From JAKVCB01 sp965243695 (GTDB taxonomy: Bacteria > Planctomycetota > Planctomycetia > Pirellulales > Lacipirellulaceae), in assembly GCA_965243695.1 (NCBI GenBank), contig CBDEWC010000039.1, positions 451,935 through 515,934 of the forward strand: DNA of 64,000 bases, given 5' to 3'. The notes under the pieces were generated by a model that saw only the letters and a list, made by a program, of their open reading frames with translations, was not told the DNA's origin and made no database searches. The position numbers and the translations under genes were made by a program. Shown piece after piece: positions 7,786 through 17,790 of this stretch; the first letter of the stretch is position 1, and each line of letters starts with the position of its first letter.

Positions 7786-10700
7786 CTAAGGGAGGAACAC
7801 GAACTCTTTTACATTATACAGTGTCAAACAAATTTCAGTCCACGTTTTGATGCGTTGGTCTTGCGTGGGGTTATTGCCCAGACGTTGGTTCAAATAGTGT
7901 TGAATGGTCTGTCGCTCTGTGTTGTCGGGTGGGCGAGCCAACGCTGTTAAATAGGCGTTTGTCATGGCCGCTTCATCTTGCTCATAACGGTTGACCAGCT
8001 GTGTGGCCCAGGAGTGGGCCTGCTGGCGAACAAAAGGATCGTTGAGCAAAATCAGTGGTTGGGAAGCGGAGTTGCTTTGAAACCTCCGCCCAGTGGTTGT
8101 AAAAGGGGTGGGTTTGTCAAAAGCGGTGAGCAAATGACTTGGAGCATTTCGTCGGACTTCTACGTAAATACTACGCCGGCAATTTCCGTCCACAGGACCG
8201 CTCCAATCGGGGCTGCGGTTATGCCGCATAAAATTGGTAATGTGGATTTGCACACTCGGACCGTATTGTGCATCGTCCAGATCGCCAGATACGGCAAGGA
8301 TTGCATCACGAATATTTTCGGCATTTAACCGGCGGACCGGTGCCGCGTGGAACGATCGATTGGTGGGATCGTGGTGCCGTGATGTCGCCACAGGTGACGA
8401 CGACATGCGGTACGTGGCCGAGAGCACAAGCCGACGAATAAGTTGCTGGATATTCCAACCACTTTCCACAAAGTCGGTCGCCAGGGTATCGAGCAATTCA
8501 GGGTGGGAAGGAGCCGTTCCCAGTTCACCAAAATTGTCGGCCGATGTCACCAGGCCTTGTCCAAACAAGTGTTGCCATACGCGATTCACAAAGACACGAG
8601 CGGTGAGCGGGTTGTGGGGATCCACCAGGTGATCGGCCAATTGCAATCGCCCACTACCAGGAGCACCCTGTGGTTCTCCATCGAGGACCGAGAGGAATCT
8701 GCGTGGTGTGGTTTCACCGGCGAGGTCCTGGTGATTGCCACGGATATGAATGGTTTCGTTTTCGCCATTGCCATCGAGCATGGCAAGCGCCAAAACCGGT
8801 TTGGGAATGCGTGTTTCGATCTCTTGCCGCCTGGCAACATAAAGCCTGGCTTCTTCGTGATAGGCAGCGAGCAGGTCCGGGTCTTCGGCAGGAAGTAAAT
8901 CATCGTGTGCCAGCAGCCAGTTGACCCGACTTGCCGCACGGCTGTCTCTCCGCTTCCCGCCGACGGCGGTAAGTGCTGCGCGGAACTGGTTTGCCGTTGC
9001 TGTTGCCAGTTCGTGAAGGGTCGCTGGTGGTTCCTTGCTTGGTACCGTTTCCCAGTTGGCTTGCAGTTCAAGAGGGCTTGGTGGCTGCTCGCTGGCGAAG
9101 CGAACCTCGCAAAGCTCCAAGTGGTCAGCAGATGAAAATTCAACGTGCACCCGGTGCCCGAGGTAGTCATCGACCTTGTGCGCAGTCCATGTGTATTCGT
9201 CCGGTGATTCAAGCTTTAATTTGAGGTTGGTGTGCAAAGGTCCATGCACCGTTCGGTGGGAATCAACGGCCAGGAAGACGTCGGCGGTGCCACGGTAGTG
9301 ATACCAAAGCGTGTCACCAACCACCTCGAAGGTTGGCGTGCGGAACAGTCCTGTCAGATGAGGGCTGATGTGGCTGGAACAAGCACCCCGGTGTTGAACG
9401 ATGTGCTGCAGTGGTTGATCGTGACAGCTGGTGAGTATCCACGTACCAATATCTACAGGTCCGTTGCCAAAACAGGTTTCGGCAGTCAACCAATCCTCCG
9501 GGTTGGCTGCATCCCAACCTTCCGAAAAACAAACGATACGATGTTTTGCGGGATCATACGGATGGCGCTTAGCCACCAGGTTGAGTTCTCCCTCCTTGTG
9601 GGTTGCGATAACCTCCAGGTTGGAGAACCGTTTGTGGGTTTTTCCCTGTTGATCGCGTTGATGCGATTCGATTTGGTACAGTGTCTGTTTGATTGCCTCG
9701 GCTGTTGCTTCGACGATGTTCTCGCCATCTCCATTCAAAGCTACGGTGGCAAACGTATGTAATGGATGTTGTGGATCATCTTTTGCCTGGACCAACTCTT
9801 TGGCCAGGCTAGAGTCAGGTTCTGGTGACTCTGTCGTTTCGCTGCCCGATTCCTTTTTTTGCAAGTCGTGCCGTGCCTGGTTGGCGGCGGCCAACAGTTG
9901 ATCAGGTAACCCAGCGAGCCGTGGCTGGAGGCATCGCTCGTAGCTTGCAAAAATCAAGGGTCCCATCTCTTCATTCAAAGTGACCAACTCATCGCGGGCC
10001 CGACCAATCTCGTTGGGATCGGCAATGTTGGCCAGGTGGTACCCACTACTTTGCAGAAATCCGCAAAGTGCGTAGTAGTCCGCCGTGGTGATGGCGTCGA
10101 ATTTGTGATCGTGGCATCGCGCACACGCAATCGTCAAGCCGAGAAAAGTTTTTCCGAAGACATCGATTTGGTTGGCAACGCGATCCGCCTCTTCTCCACG
10201 AATATCAACGGGACTGTGGGTTGCCTCGCCGAGATGCCAGAAGCCAGTGCCTTGAATGGATTGGTTGGTTTTCGTCGTGGGGTCGATACGTGGCTCCGGT
10301 AGCAGGTCGCCGGCGATGTGCTCCCGTACGAACTGGTCGTAAGGCACGTTGGCTCTGAATGCGCGAATGACATAATCACGGTAGCGCCAGGCATAAGGAA
10401 TTTCATAGTCCCCCTCATGGCCTTTCGTTTCAGCAAAGCGGACCAAGTCGAGCCAATGTTGGGCCCAGCATTCACCAAAGGCAGGACTTTCCAACAGTCG
10501 CGATACGACTTTTGCCCGACCGGCAGGAGAGTGGTCTTCCAGGAAGTTTTCAATTGCCTCCGGTTTGGGAGGAAGTCCCGTGAGGTGGAACGTTACCCGG
10601 CGCAGCCACGTCCGCGGATCGGCTTCTTCAGCAGGTGCTAAACCTTCGGACTCCAGGTGGGCAAGAATGAACGCGTCGACTGGATCCTGGACCCATTCTG

Positions 10701-10938
10701 GTCGATCGACGGTTGGCACTTCGGATCGTTCAATGGGTTGCCAGCTCCAGTGTTCCGTTGACGAACTCTCGTGGGGCGTTTTGCCATGGCTTAATCTGGG
10801 GGCGATTGTCCAAAGCGTCAAGAGTGTCCAAAAGAGAATCGCGCGACGCGTCGTCAGGCAGTTCAGAGGCCTGGAAGTGGTGGCTGACGCTTTCGTTGCG
10901 GTGAGCCTGATACGTGAAAATGCTTGTTGCGCTGCCAT
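7786..10938 (-). CDS. DUF1549-DUF1553 large secreted protein
   Basis: The protein has about 1050 residues. After a hydrophobic leader (AILFWTLLTLWTIAPRLSHG) comes a DUF1549 domain (roughly residues 65-290) with WVQDPVDAFILAHLE, the AQHWLDLVRFAET block and ACARCHDHKFD, a CxxCH motif that is a regular feature of the domain. A middle region (about 410-680) resembles a beta-sandwich. The DUF1553 domain (about 790-1040) has LADHLVDPHNPLTARVFVNRVWQHLFG and SQPLILLNDPFVRQQA. No separate cytochrome c domain is present, unlike many relatives. ATG 10938 was preferred to GTG 10968. First gene of an operon with the following DUF1501 gene. Confidence 0.88.
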   Translation of the reverse strand: MAAQQAFSRIRLTATKASATTSRPLNCLTTRRAILFWTLLTLWTIAPRLSHGKTPHESSSTEHWSWQPIERSEVPTVDRPEWVQDPVDAFILAHLESEGLAPAEEADPRTWLRRVTFHLTGLPPKPEAIENFLEDHSPAGRAKVVSRLLESPAFGECWAQHWLDLVRFAETKGHEGDYEIPYAWRYRDYVIRAFRANVPYDQFVREHIAGDLLPEPRIDPTTKTNQSIQGTGFWHLGEATHSPVDIRGEEADRVANQIDVFGKTFLGLTIACARCHDHKFDAITTADYYALCGFLQSSGYHLANIADPNEIGRARDELVTLNEEMGPLIFASYERCLQPRLAGLPDQLLAAANQARHDLQKKESGSETTESPEPDSSLAKELVQAKDDPQHPLHTFATVALNGDGENIVEATAEAIKQTLYQIESHQRDQQGKTHKRFSNLEVIATHKEGELNLVAKRHPYDPAKHRIVCFSEGWDAANPEDWLTAETCFGNGPVDIGTWILTSCHDQPLQHIVQHRGACSSHISPHLTGLFRTPTFEVVGDTLWYHYRGTADVFLAVDSHRTVHGPLHTNLKLKLESPDEYTWTAHKVDDYLGHRVHVEFSSADHLELCEVRFASEQPPSPLELQANWETVPSKEPPATLHELATATANQFRAALTAVGGKRRDSRAASRVNWLLAHDDLLPAEDPDLLAAYHEEARLYVARRQEIETRIPKPVLALAMLDGNGENETIHIRGNHQDLAGETTPRRFLSVLDGEPQGAPGSGRLQLADHLVDPHNPLTARVFVNRVWQHLFGQGLVTSADNFGELGTAPSHPELLDTLATDFVESGWNIQQLIRRLVLSATYRMSSSPVATSRHHDPTNRSFHAAPVRRLNAENIRDAILAVSGDLDDAQYGPSVQIHITNFMRHNRSPDWSGPVDGNCRRSIYVEVRRNAPSHLLTAFDKPTPFTTTGRRFQSNSASQPLILLNDPFVRQQAHSWATQLVNRYEQDEAAMTNAYLTALARPPDNTERQTIQHYLNQRLGNNPTQDQRIKTWTEICLTLYNVKEFVFLP

Positions 10939-11341
10939 GGCGGGTTTTCCACAGGTTCGGCCAGACACCAGATTTCAAGACTTCAATCGAACGTTGAGGT
11001 AACTCAGCCTGCGACGTTTGCAAACACCCAAACCAGTTGACCTATATCTCTTATTCCTATTGTACAACGAGGTTACACCATTGGGCAATTGTTGTCGTCG
11101 TGGCCGGACACCTGCTGCTTTCTCGGGTTGGTGAGGCCAAGGTGGCTCCCCAAAAAATCGGCTGCCAAAAATCCTTGAAATAAAGGCTTCCAAAAGTTAT
11201 CGTATCAGCAGGTTGCGTTCCTGCCGAGTTCACGTTCCTGTCGAGTAGCTGTTTGCCGTATGGGGAATTGAATGTTTTCGCACGGATCGCCTTGAATATT
11301 GTCAATTCGTACGCAGTTCTCAGTAGAGAGGCCAATGAATT
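10939..11341. other. Divergent intergenic region
   Basis: About 400 bp separate the divergent DUF1549/1553 gene and the sugar isomerase-like gene, so both promoters should be here. The visible structure is the near-repeat at 11216-11248 (CGTTCCTGCCGAGTT then CGTTCCTGTCGAGT, 17 bp apart). GAGAGG near 11327 is the ribosome-binding site of the gene at 11342. No RNA gene was recognised. Confidence 0.6.
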
Positions 11342-12241
11342 ATGAGTTATTCACGCCGCGGTTTTTTAAGACGGGCAGGAGTAGTTACGGCTGCGATTCC
11401 AGCGGGAGGCCTGCTGGGGTCTGCAGGTTTGGTAGATCACTTGACGGCGAGCGAGACGGGCACTGGCCAGGATGCAATTCCTCTGGGACTGGTTACTTAT
11501 AACTGGGGGCGCGATTGGGACCTGCCAACGGTGATTGCCAACTGTGAAAAAACAGGCTTCGCAGGAGTGGAGTTGCGATCTACCCACAAGCACGGAGTAG
11601 AACCCGATCTCACGGCAAGTCAGCGGCACGAGGTTGCCCGGCGATTTTCGGACAGCTCCGTAGAACTGGTTGGGCTGGGAACAGCGTGTGAGTACCATGC
11701 TGAAGATCCCGCAGTGGTCAAAAAGAACATCGAAGAGTCGCAGGCATTTATCCAGCTTTGTCATGACTTGGGGGGTGGCGGAATCAAGGTTCGCCCTAAC
11801 AGGTTGTTGAAGGATGTGCCGGCGGAAAAAACGCTTGAGCAGATTGGCCAGGCACTGCGTCAAGTTGCGACCTATGGCGATGGATACGGGGTTGCAATCC
11901 GACTGGAGGTACACGGTCATGGAACCCAGGAATTGCCCCACATAAAAACGATTATGGACGTGGCGGACCACCGGAACCTTTTTGTCTGTTGGAACTGCAA
12001 TCCGCAGGACCTGAAGGGGGAAGGCTTCGACACCAATTTTGACCTTGTCGCCGATAAGATTGGCACGGTTCACATCCACGACTTAAGGTCCAATAACTAT
12101 CCCTGGAAAAAACTGGTCAAGAAACTGAATGCGTCACACTTTACAGGTTGGGCTCTGCTTGAAGAAGGGAAGTCTCCCGACGACATTGTGCAGGCAATGC
12201 ATGAGAATCGAACCATCTGGCAGCAGCTGAATTCCAGTTAA
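11342..12241 (+). CDS. Tat-exported sugar phosphate isomerase/epimerase-like protein
   Basis: The protein has 299 residues. SRRGFLRRAGVVTAAIPAGG is a twin-arginine signal. The body is an AP-endonuclease-2-type TIM barrel: GLVTYNWGRDWDLPTVIANCEKTGFAGVELRS, VELVGLGTACEYHA, VAIRLEVHGHGTQELPHI, VCWNCNPQDL and VHIHDLRSNNYPWKKL. Glu/His/Asp positions of this family that bind a divalent metal are present in those blocks. Planctomycetes have many exported members whose substrates are unknown. GAGAGG lies about ten bases before the ATG. It is followed by another Tat-exported gene on the same strand, so co-transcription is likely. Confidence 0.82.
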   Translation: MSYSRRGFLRRAGVVTAAIPAGGLLGSAGLVDHLTASETGTGQDAIPLGLVTYNWGRDWDLPTVIANCEKTGFAGVELRSTHKHGVEPDLTASQRHEVARRFSDSSVELVGLGTACEYHAEDPAVVKKNIEESQAFIQLCHDLGGGGIKVRPNRLLKDVPAEKTLEQIGQALRQVATYGDGYGVAIRLEVHGHGTQELPHIKTIMDVADHRNLFVCWNCNPQDLKGEGFDTNFDLVADKIGTVHIHDLRSNNYPWKKLVKKLNASHFTGWALLEEGKSPDDIVQAMHENRTIWQQLNSS

Positions 12242-12339
12242 AAGGGAACCCCACAAGTTGGCTGGCTTTGTGACAGTTCCTCTCGTGGCAGGCAGCGCAC
12301 GATCTACATTATCCATCAAATCAAGAGAAGGTGCTCATT

Positions 12340-13458
12340 ATGAACCAACCGAAGATTACAAAACGAACCTCCCATTCGTTGACCCGTCGCGCGTTTGTCC
12401 AGCGGGCTGCGGTGGCGACCCTGGCAGTGCCAGGCGTTGCTCCTGCCATTCATGCCGCTGACAAGGCCGGTTCCCGGTCAGCGGTGATCGGTTCGGGGGA
12501 GCATACCTACGAGTGTATCCATGATTGGGGACGCGACCAGTTGCCCGGAGCGGCCCACTACGGCAATGCGTCCCATGGGGTTGCGATCGACAACTCAGGA
12601 TGGATTTACATTACCCATTACGGAGATCCAGGTTCTATTTTTGTGTTTGATCCCGACGGCAGTTTTGTGAAATCGATGGGAGAAATTCACCAGGTTTCCG
12701 GGACCGAGGGTCATGGCAAGGAGGCGCGTGGTCACGGTATTGATATTCGCAAAGAAGGTGGCCAGGAGTTTATTTACCTGGCTTCCAGTGACAAGACTAT
12801 GGATTTTGCCAAGATGGATCTCGACGGGGAAATTGTTTGGCGGAAAGGTCGCAAGGAGCTTCACGAAGATACGGGGCAATATGATTCCAAAACCGCCTAT
12901 CGGCCCACGAACGTGAGCTTTGCACCCGACGGAGGTTATTTTCTGGGCGACGGCTATGGGAGCAATCTCATTCACCATTATGATCGGGACGACAACTACG
13001 TGCGGACCATTGGAAGCATTGGTACGGGCGACGGTGAATTCCAAACCCCCCATGGTCAATGGCTCGACCAGCGGGATGGGCAGCCCAAACTGGTGGTTGC
13101 CGACCGGGCCAACAAACGATTGCAGTGGTTTGACATGGAGGGGCAACACCTGAAGACGCTCGGTGGATTTTTGTTTCCCGCCGACATCGACATTCAAGGG
13201 GATCTTCTGGTGGTCCCTGACCTGCACTGTCGCGTCACCTTGCTCGACCGTGATGACAACGTGATTGTGCACCTGGGTGAAGATCCGGTATGGCGAGAAA
13301 AGGCGCTGGAAGGATTCAAAATGCGGGGCGAGCGCCAAAAGTGGCAGCCCGGAAAATTTATCCACCCGCATGATGCCTGTTTTGACGCCGACGGCAATAT
13401 TTTTGTGACCGAGTGGGTCGATACGGGCCGCGTGACCAAACTTCGCAAGGTTTCCTGA
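12340..13458 (+). CDS. Tat-exported NHL/six-bladed beta-propeller protein
   Basis: The protein has 372 residues. LTRRAFVQRAAVATLAVPGVAPAIHA is a twin-arginine signal cut near residue 35. The rest shows propeller repeats: HGVAIDNSGWIYITHYGDPGSIFVFDPDGSFVKSMGE, HGIDIRKEG, NVSFAPDGGYFLGDGYGSNLIHHYDRDDNYVRTIGS, GDGEFQTPHGQWLD and HPHDACFDADGNIFVTEW. I chose ATG 12340 (AGAGAAG upstream) over GTG 12331. Such propellers are binding or peptidyl-lyase-like proteins; which one applies here cannot be told. It ends 11 bp from the convergent esterase gene. Confidence 0.82.
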   Translation: MNQPKITKRTSHSLTRRAFVQRAAVATLAVPGVAPAIHAADKAGSRSAVIGSGEHTYECIHDWGRDQLPGAAHYGNASHGVAIDNSGWIYITHYGDPGSIFVFDPDGSFVKSMGEIHQVSGTEGHGKEARGHGIDIRKEGGQEFIYLASSDKTMDFAKMDLDGEIVWRKGRKELHEDTGQYDSKTAYRPTNVSFAPDGGYFLGDGYGSNLIHHYDRDDNYVRTIGSIGTGDGEFQTPHGQWLDQRDGQPKLVVADRANKRLQWFDMEGQHLKTLGGFLFPADIDIQGDLLVVPDLHCRVTLLDRDDNVIVHLGEDPVWREKALEGFKMRGERQKWQPGKFIHPHDACFDADGNIFVTEWVDTGRVTKLRKVS

Positions 13459-13469
13459 GTGGAACCCTG

Positions 13470-14912
13470 TTACCAGGTGTCGCTACGGAACGGGGAGGCC
13501 GGCAGTCTGGCCTCGTTGACCAAGTTGGGTTCTGCTTCCTGGTGCCAGCCAAATCGTACGGCCTGGGGGTTTTTGACCTCGTTGGCGTGGACCATGACCG
13601 TGTCGCCATCGATGGTAGCGGTTGCGTCGACAAATTTCTGATTAGGCCCGGCAATGGTGAACCAGTTGAGCGGTTTTCCATCTCGAGAAACCAGGCCACC
13701 GTCGGTGTGATCAAAGAAAACACGCACCTGGTTTCCTTCGACTTTCATCGATTGGTACAAGGGACCCGAGTAACTTCCAATCTCTTTCTGATAGGTATCG
13801 GCCAGTGCCCATAGGGCCAGCCGCTTGCCAACATCTTGTTTGTTGGTGGGATGAATATCGTCAACATCACCAATATCCGTGGTAACAGCCATGCCCGTGT
13901 GGGCAACGGTGAGCGTATGTCGCTGCGCGTCCCAGATACCTGGCAGCCACGTGGCATCACCCTCGTAGCGGAACGGAGCCAGTTGCACAAAATAAAAAGG
14001 CAGTTGCGGTTCTTGCCAAACGGTTCGCCAACCGCCGATCAGCGCTTTCATTTTTTCGTGGTAGAGCATTCCGTTGCCATTGTTTGACTCACCCTGGTAC
14101 CAAATGGCTCCGCGGATTGGGTAGGGAACCAGCGGGTGAATCATGCCATTGTAGAGCGCCAGGGTAGATTGGTGATTGACGGATCCGTCTTCTTTGCGCT
14201 TGGGATACTCGGCAAGATGATCTGCGATTTTCCGGAGTGCAGGGACTTCTTTAAATCCTACCGGCGGAATCCATGGCTCGATGCGGGTGCCTCCCCAGTT
14301 GCTGCCAATCAATCCAATCGGAACATCCAAATGGTCTTGAAGATGACGCGCAAAATAATAGCCAACGGCTGTAAAATTACCGACCGTTGCCGGACTAGAG
14401 AGTTGCCAGCCTGTTGTTGCGACACTCTCCTGAGGTGTTGCGGCGGCGGTGTGGGGAATTTTAAGATGCCGAATTTCAGGGTAATGGGCGGAAGCTATTT
14501 CGGCATCGGCGTTGTTCGATTGGTGCACCGCCCACTCCATATTGGACTGACCGCTACAGAGCCACACCTCGCCGACCAGGATATCGGTGAGCGCAATCTC
14601 GGAGCTTCCCTTGGCGGTAAGCGACAGCGGTTTTCCGGGAGTACGCCGGGGAAAGCGGACCATCCATTTGCCGTCGGCAGCGGCCCGGGTCGAAGTCGAC
14701 CGGTCACCAAGTGTGACCGTTATGGGTGTCTCAGGCACATCCCAACCCCACACCGGTATTTCCTCCGCTTGCTGCAAAACCATGTGATCGGTAAACGGGG
14801 CTGCGAGTCGTAATTCGGCGTGGATCCTGGTGGCAAGGTTGGTGGCAAAGTTGGCTACCAAGAGTGGCACCCATAACAAGCAGGCAGCTGCTTTTAAGCG
14901 TTGGTGTTTCAT
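13470..14912 (-). CDS. Sialate O-acetylesterase-like SGNH hydrolase
   Basis: The protein has 480 residues with a leader (LKAAACLLWVPLLVANFATN) implying export. It follows the sialate O-acetylesterase pattern: FTDHMVLQQAEEIPVWGW near 40-57, VWLCSGQSNMEWAV with nucleophile Ser123, the GSNWGGTRIEPW block near 203-214, AIWYQGESN near 269-277, and DVDDIHPTNK holding the Asp352/His354 pair. All catalytic positions are present. The likely role is removing O-acetyl groups from sialic acid or other glycans in the envelope or outside. The leader contains a 12-bp near-duplication (residues around 18-28). It is convergent with the propeller gene. Confidence 0.87.
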   Translation of the reverse strand: MKHQRLKAAACLLWVPLLVANFATNLATRIHAELRLAAPFTDHMVLQQAEEIPVWGWDVPETPITVTLGDRSTSTRAAADGKWMVRFPRRTPGKPLSLTAKGSSEIALTDILVGEVWLCSGQSNMEWAVHQSNNADAEIASAHYPEIRHLKIPHTAAATPQESVATTGWQLSSPATVGNFTAVGYYFARHLQDHLDVPIGLIGSNWGGTRIEPWIPPVGFKEVPALRKIADHLAEYPKRKEDGSVNHQSTLALYNGMIHPLVPYPIRGAIWYQGESNNGNGMLYHEKMKALIGGWRTVWQEPQLPFYFVQLAPFRYEGDATWLPGIWDAQRHTLTVAHTGMAVTTDIGDVDDIHPTNKQDVGKRLALWALADTYQKEIGSYSGPLYQSMKVEGNQVRVFFDHTDGGLVSRDGKPLNWFTIAGPNQKFVDATATIDGDTVMVHANEVKNPQAVRFGWHQEAEPNLVNEARLPASPFRSDTW

Positions 14913-15282
14913 TGGGAGAAGGTCCTCTCAAAACGAGTATGTACCCCGGAGTACCGCCCGGCAGGTCGTGGCGAAGACGGCCATTATGTCATGGCGCAGA
15001 CAGAATCGTCAAATCGGCAGGTGACGACCGCTTGTTTGACTTGCTGGCGTGGGATCAGGCAGAAATATGTGGCGAAAGAGGCCGAATTCAACAAACCACC
15101 TCTTGGGGGTCGCGCCGGCGAGTCGGGTGATGAGGGTTCTATTTTCCTCGACGAGTTTTTCGCAAAGCTCGGCCTGATCTAGTTGCGCCGGTACAGCAGC
15201 AATGGGGCAACTGCAGATCACCGGAAGTTGTATCTGCGCCGCGCACGGGCTCGAAACCGGTCGCAACCAGGCCAACGGGAGG
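14913..15282. other. Intergenic region, no gene supported
   Basis: This 370-bp gap lies between the MetE-like gene end and the esterase gene start. A minus-strand frame is open from 15488 to 15009, but most of it is the shadow of the MetE-like gene and its tail matches no family I know. No terminator or RNA was recognised. Confidence 0.5.
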
Positions 15283-16272
15283 TTAGCCGTTGAATAAGTC
15301 GCGGCCAGCAACCAGCGCCTCCATTTTGGCGTCGGCAACGGTGCGCGGGAGCATCCAAAATCCACAATCGGGGTGGACGTACTGAATGCGTTCGGCGCCC
15401 ACTTCATCGGCAACTCGGGAAATGCGGTGGGCAACCGTCTCGGGTGTCTCGACTTCATTGTCTTTGATGTCAATGACGCCGATACCAAGTCCCAGGGATT
15501 TTTTTACATCGCGCAGCATCGTGAGCTCCGACTCCGGGCGCCGGGCCATTTCCAGCACAACATGGTCGGCCTCTAGGGCGTTGAGAAATTCGACCAACCG
15601 GTCATAGGCTCCTTTTTGGATGGTTTGTCCGCCGTAGTTTCCGAAGCAGAGGTGCACCGCTGTTTCGTGTTGGGCACCTGCCAGCACGCAATTAATTCCA
15701 GCGGCGGCGATGGCAGCATCCTCGGGGTTGCCAGTGATATTTGCTTCGTCGACCTGGATGATTTCGGCATCAACTTCGGCAACCTGCTGCTTTAAGACTT
15801 CGCCCAGAGCCATGACCAGCGACGAGAGATCGTGGTAATGGATGTCGGCCACGGTTTTGGCGAGCATGTAGGGACTGGTGACCGTAAATTTTTTGGGTCG
15901 CGTGCTCAAATCGCGAAATAGGCCGTAGTCGCTGGCCAAGTCAAGCCTGCCTGCACCAACCGGACCGGTCACGATTCCGGGTGGCTTGCTGCGAAAGGTC
16001 ATCCCGTGCTGCTTGCGCCAACGCACCAGTTGTTGATGATCCAACTCGGTTTCAATTCCCGACATGGGACGCACAAAATAGTCAATCATACCGTTGGTTT
16101 CGGCATGGTTGATGTCCCAGCGGTAGAGTTCTCCGTCGGCAACAACATCAATGCCGGCGAGTTCCTGGATTTTTAACACGGCGAGCATGGCGTCCCGCAA
16201 TGATTCGGTATTGCTTACCATCTGCAGCCATGCAGGGACAGGATAACTACCTACGACGGTTGTTTTGATCAC
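15283..16272 (-). CDS. Cobalamin-independent methionine synthase (MetE C-terminal) family protein
   Basis: The protein has 329 residues and corresponds only to the catalytic C-terminal barrel of MetE; classical MetE is over 700 residues. Zinc ligands of the family can be placed: His207 and Cys209 in VHLCFGNYG, Glu241 in VLEMARR, and Cys303 in HPDCGFW. MIKTTVVGSYPVPAW at the start is typical. Stand-alone versions transfer methyl or other groups to or from thiols, and some relatives are epoxyalkane:coenzyme M transferases, so methionine synthesis is not certain. Its start overlaps the stop of the upstream enolase-superfamily gene by four bases, indicating translational coupling and perhaps a shared pathway. 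Confidence 0.8.
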   Translation of the reverse strand: MIKTTVVGSYPVPAWLQMVSNTESLRDAMLAVLKIQELAGIDVVADGELYRWDINHAETNGMIDYFVRPMSGIETELDHQQLVRWRKQHGMTFRSKPPGIVTGPVGAGRLDLASDYGLFRDLSTRPKKFTVTSPYMLAKTVADIHYHDLSSLVMALGEVLKQQVAEVDAEIIQVDEANITGNPEDAAIAAAGINCVLAGAQHETAVHLCFGNYGGQTIQKGAYDRLVEFLNALEADHVVLEMARRPESELTMLRDVKKSLGLGIGVIDIKDNEVETPETVAHRISRVADEVGAERIQYVHPDCGFWMLPRTVADAKMEALVAGRDLFNG

Positions 16273-17726
16273 GGTTCTAGTCCTAGTGATGCGAATGACC
16301 AGTTCTCAGCTGTTTGCATGGTTGCCATATCGGGTAATGTTGCAAACCCCGTACCCGGACATTGAAGCGATCCGATTTCAAAAAGACCGCCTACGACTTC
16401 CGGACCGATGACTCCATGCTGACGACCGAGGAAATCAGGGTGGGCCTTCAGTGCCGCTTCTTGTTCTTTGGGCGGAAGATAGGAAATTCCTGGATGGTAA
16501 TGATGACCGTTGCGTTCGATGTGTTCAAGGCCCAGAGTTGCGACCAGGCAGAGGTCGCTTTGTACCGGGATGACACCAACCGAGCAGAGGTCTTCGCCGG
16601 TCATCACAAATGGGGAAGAGTTGTCCAACTGGTTTAAATGCCAGGTGAGTCCGGCATTAAGCAGGCTGCGCAGGACACCTTTGCAACTTTTGCTACTCAC
16701 CCCGCGATATCCACAGTCGATCGCCTCTCGATACGCGTCTCGGGTACCATCCGACTCATCAATGATCACGGGGATGGTTTTCCCCAATTGTCGAATACCT
16801 GAGGTATGCTTTGGGTCCAGGGCGATGGATCTTTCAAGAGGTTGTTCAATCACAAGCGTGTTGGCAAGCAGGGTTGCGAGTTTCGCATTACAGCGGAGTT
16901 GCTCAATAAGTTCACTGAAGTCATCGGCCTGCTTGTACTGCTCATTCCCATCAAGCGTGAGGCGATAACGATTGCCCAACCTTGGTTCTACGACCGAGAC
17001 GAATTGTTCCAGGCGAGCGACATCGTGATCAAGCTGGTTGGCAAGCTTGATCTTGAAATATTGAATTCCCTTGTGGTCAATGTACTGGTCCACCGATTGG
17101 GGAAATCCATCGTCGAGGCGTTCGTCAGCGGGGATGTCGCTGCTGGAGAGTGGGTCAGCCAGGCCAATGGTGTGGCGGACATAAAGTTGCTGGCGAGGTT
17201 CTTTGGGTAACCATGCTGCCGGTTCGATGCCTGAGAGTTCGGGGTGGATTTCACCAGCAGAAATGCCAAGCACATTTTTCTGGATTAACTGGTTCAAGCT
17301 CAAATTGGTTGCCCGGCCGACGGCGTCAATCACTGCCCGTTCGACTAAACTGGTGCCAAACCCTGCCAGTAACTCGGGCCAGCTTCGCTGGCCTGCTTCG
17401 TCGTGAAGGCGATCATCGAGTGCCAGGTAGGCGCGGAAAAAATCGTTAGGCTTCCGCAGTTGGTCAGCCATGACGTGCTCGGCGAAGTGAATCGCGGAGA
17501 GCATATCTTCGATTTGCTGCTGGTAGTTCCTGGTCGGAGTCTTGTCGAACCATCCTGGCGGTAAACAGTCACCGCTGTAACCAACTGCTACCGAGCCGTT
17601 GATTTCAACTTGGACCTCGAGGACTGCCTGTGGACAGGTTGTCAGGCAGGCAGTTCCATAGCGGAAAGGCAACCGCGTTGTCGAGTTGCGAAGTCCCAGG
17701 CGGGTTTCTTTGAGCGAAATCCTCAT
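16269..17726 (-). CDS. Enolase-superfamily (mandelate racemase/MLE-like) enzyme
   Basis: The protein has 485 residues and no signal, so it is cytoplasmic. Enolase-superfamily residues can be traced: FKIKLAN with Lys225 and Lys227, LTLDGNEQ with Asp259, VIEQPLE with Glu294, VIIDESDG with Asp323/Glu324, and SSKSCKG with Lys346. This fits an acid-base enzyme that removes the alpha proton of a carboxylate using a metal-bound enolate. The N-terminal part is longer than in typical 370-400-residue relatives. The closest subgroup and substrate are not recognisable by eye. It is co-transcribed with the MetE-like gene through a four-base overlap. Confidence 0.78.
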   Translation of the reverse strand: MRISLKETRLGLRNSTTRLPFRYGTACLTTCPQAVLEVQVEINGSVAVGYSGDCLPPGWFDKTPTRNYQQQIEDMLSAIHFAEHVMADQLRKPNDFFRAYLALDDRLHDEAGQRSWPELLAGFGTSLVERAVIDAVGRATNLSLNQLIQKNVLGISAGEIHPELSGIEPAAWLPKEPRQQLYVRHTIGLADPLSSSDIPADERLDDGFPQSVDQYIDHKGIQYFKIKLANQLDHDVARLEQFVSVVEPRLGNRYRLTLDGNEQYKQADDFSELIEQLRCNAKLATLLANTLVIEQPLERSIALDPKHTSGIRQLGKTIPVIIDESDGTRDAYREAIDCGYRGVSSKSCKGVLRSLLNAGLTWHLNQLDNSSPFVMTGEDLCSVGVIPVQSDLCLVATLGLEHIERNGHHYHPGISYLPPKEQEAALKAHPDFLGRQHGVIGPEVVGGLFEIGSLQCPGTGFATLPDMATMQTAENWSFASLGLEP

Positions 17727-17790
17727 CCGTGGTTACACGTTTACCGTTTCTGGGAATTTTGCGGATGGCAGCTTGTCCAGTCGATGCGGC

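Noticed and set aside
15009..15488. 159-codon minus-strand frame past the MetE-like gene
   Set aside because: Mostly another frame of the MetE-like gene; the remaining tail has no ribosome site or recognisable motif.
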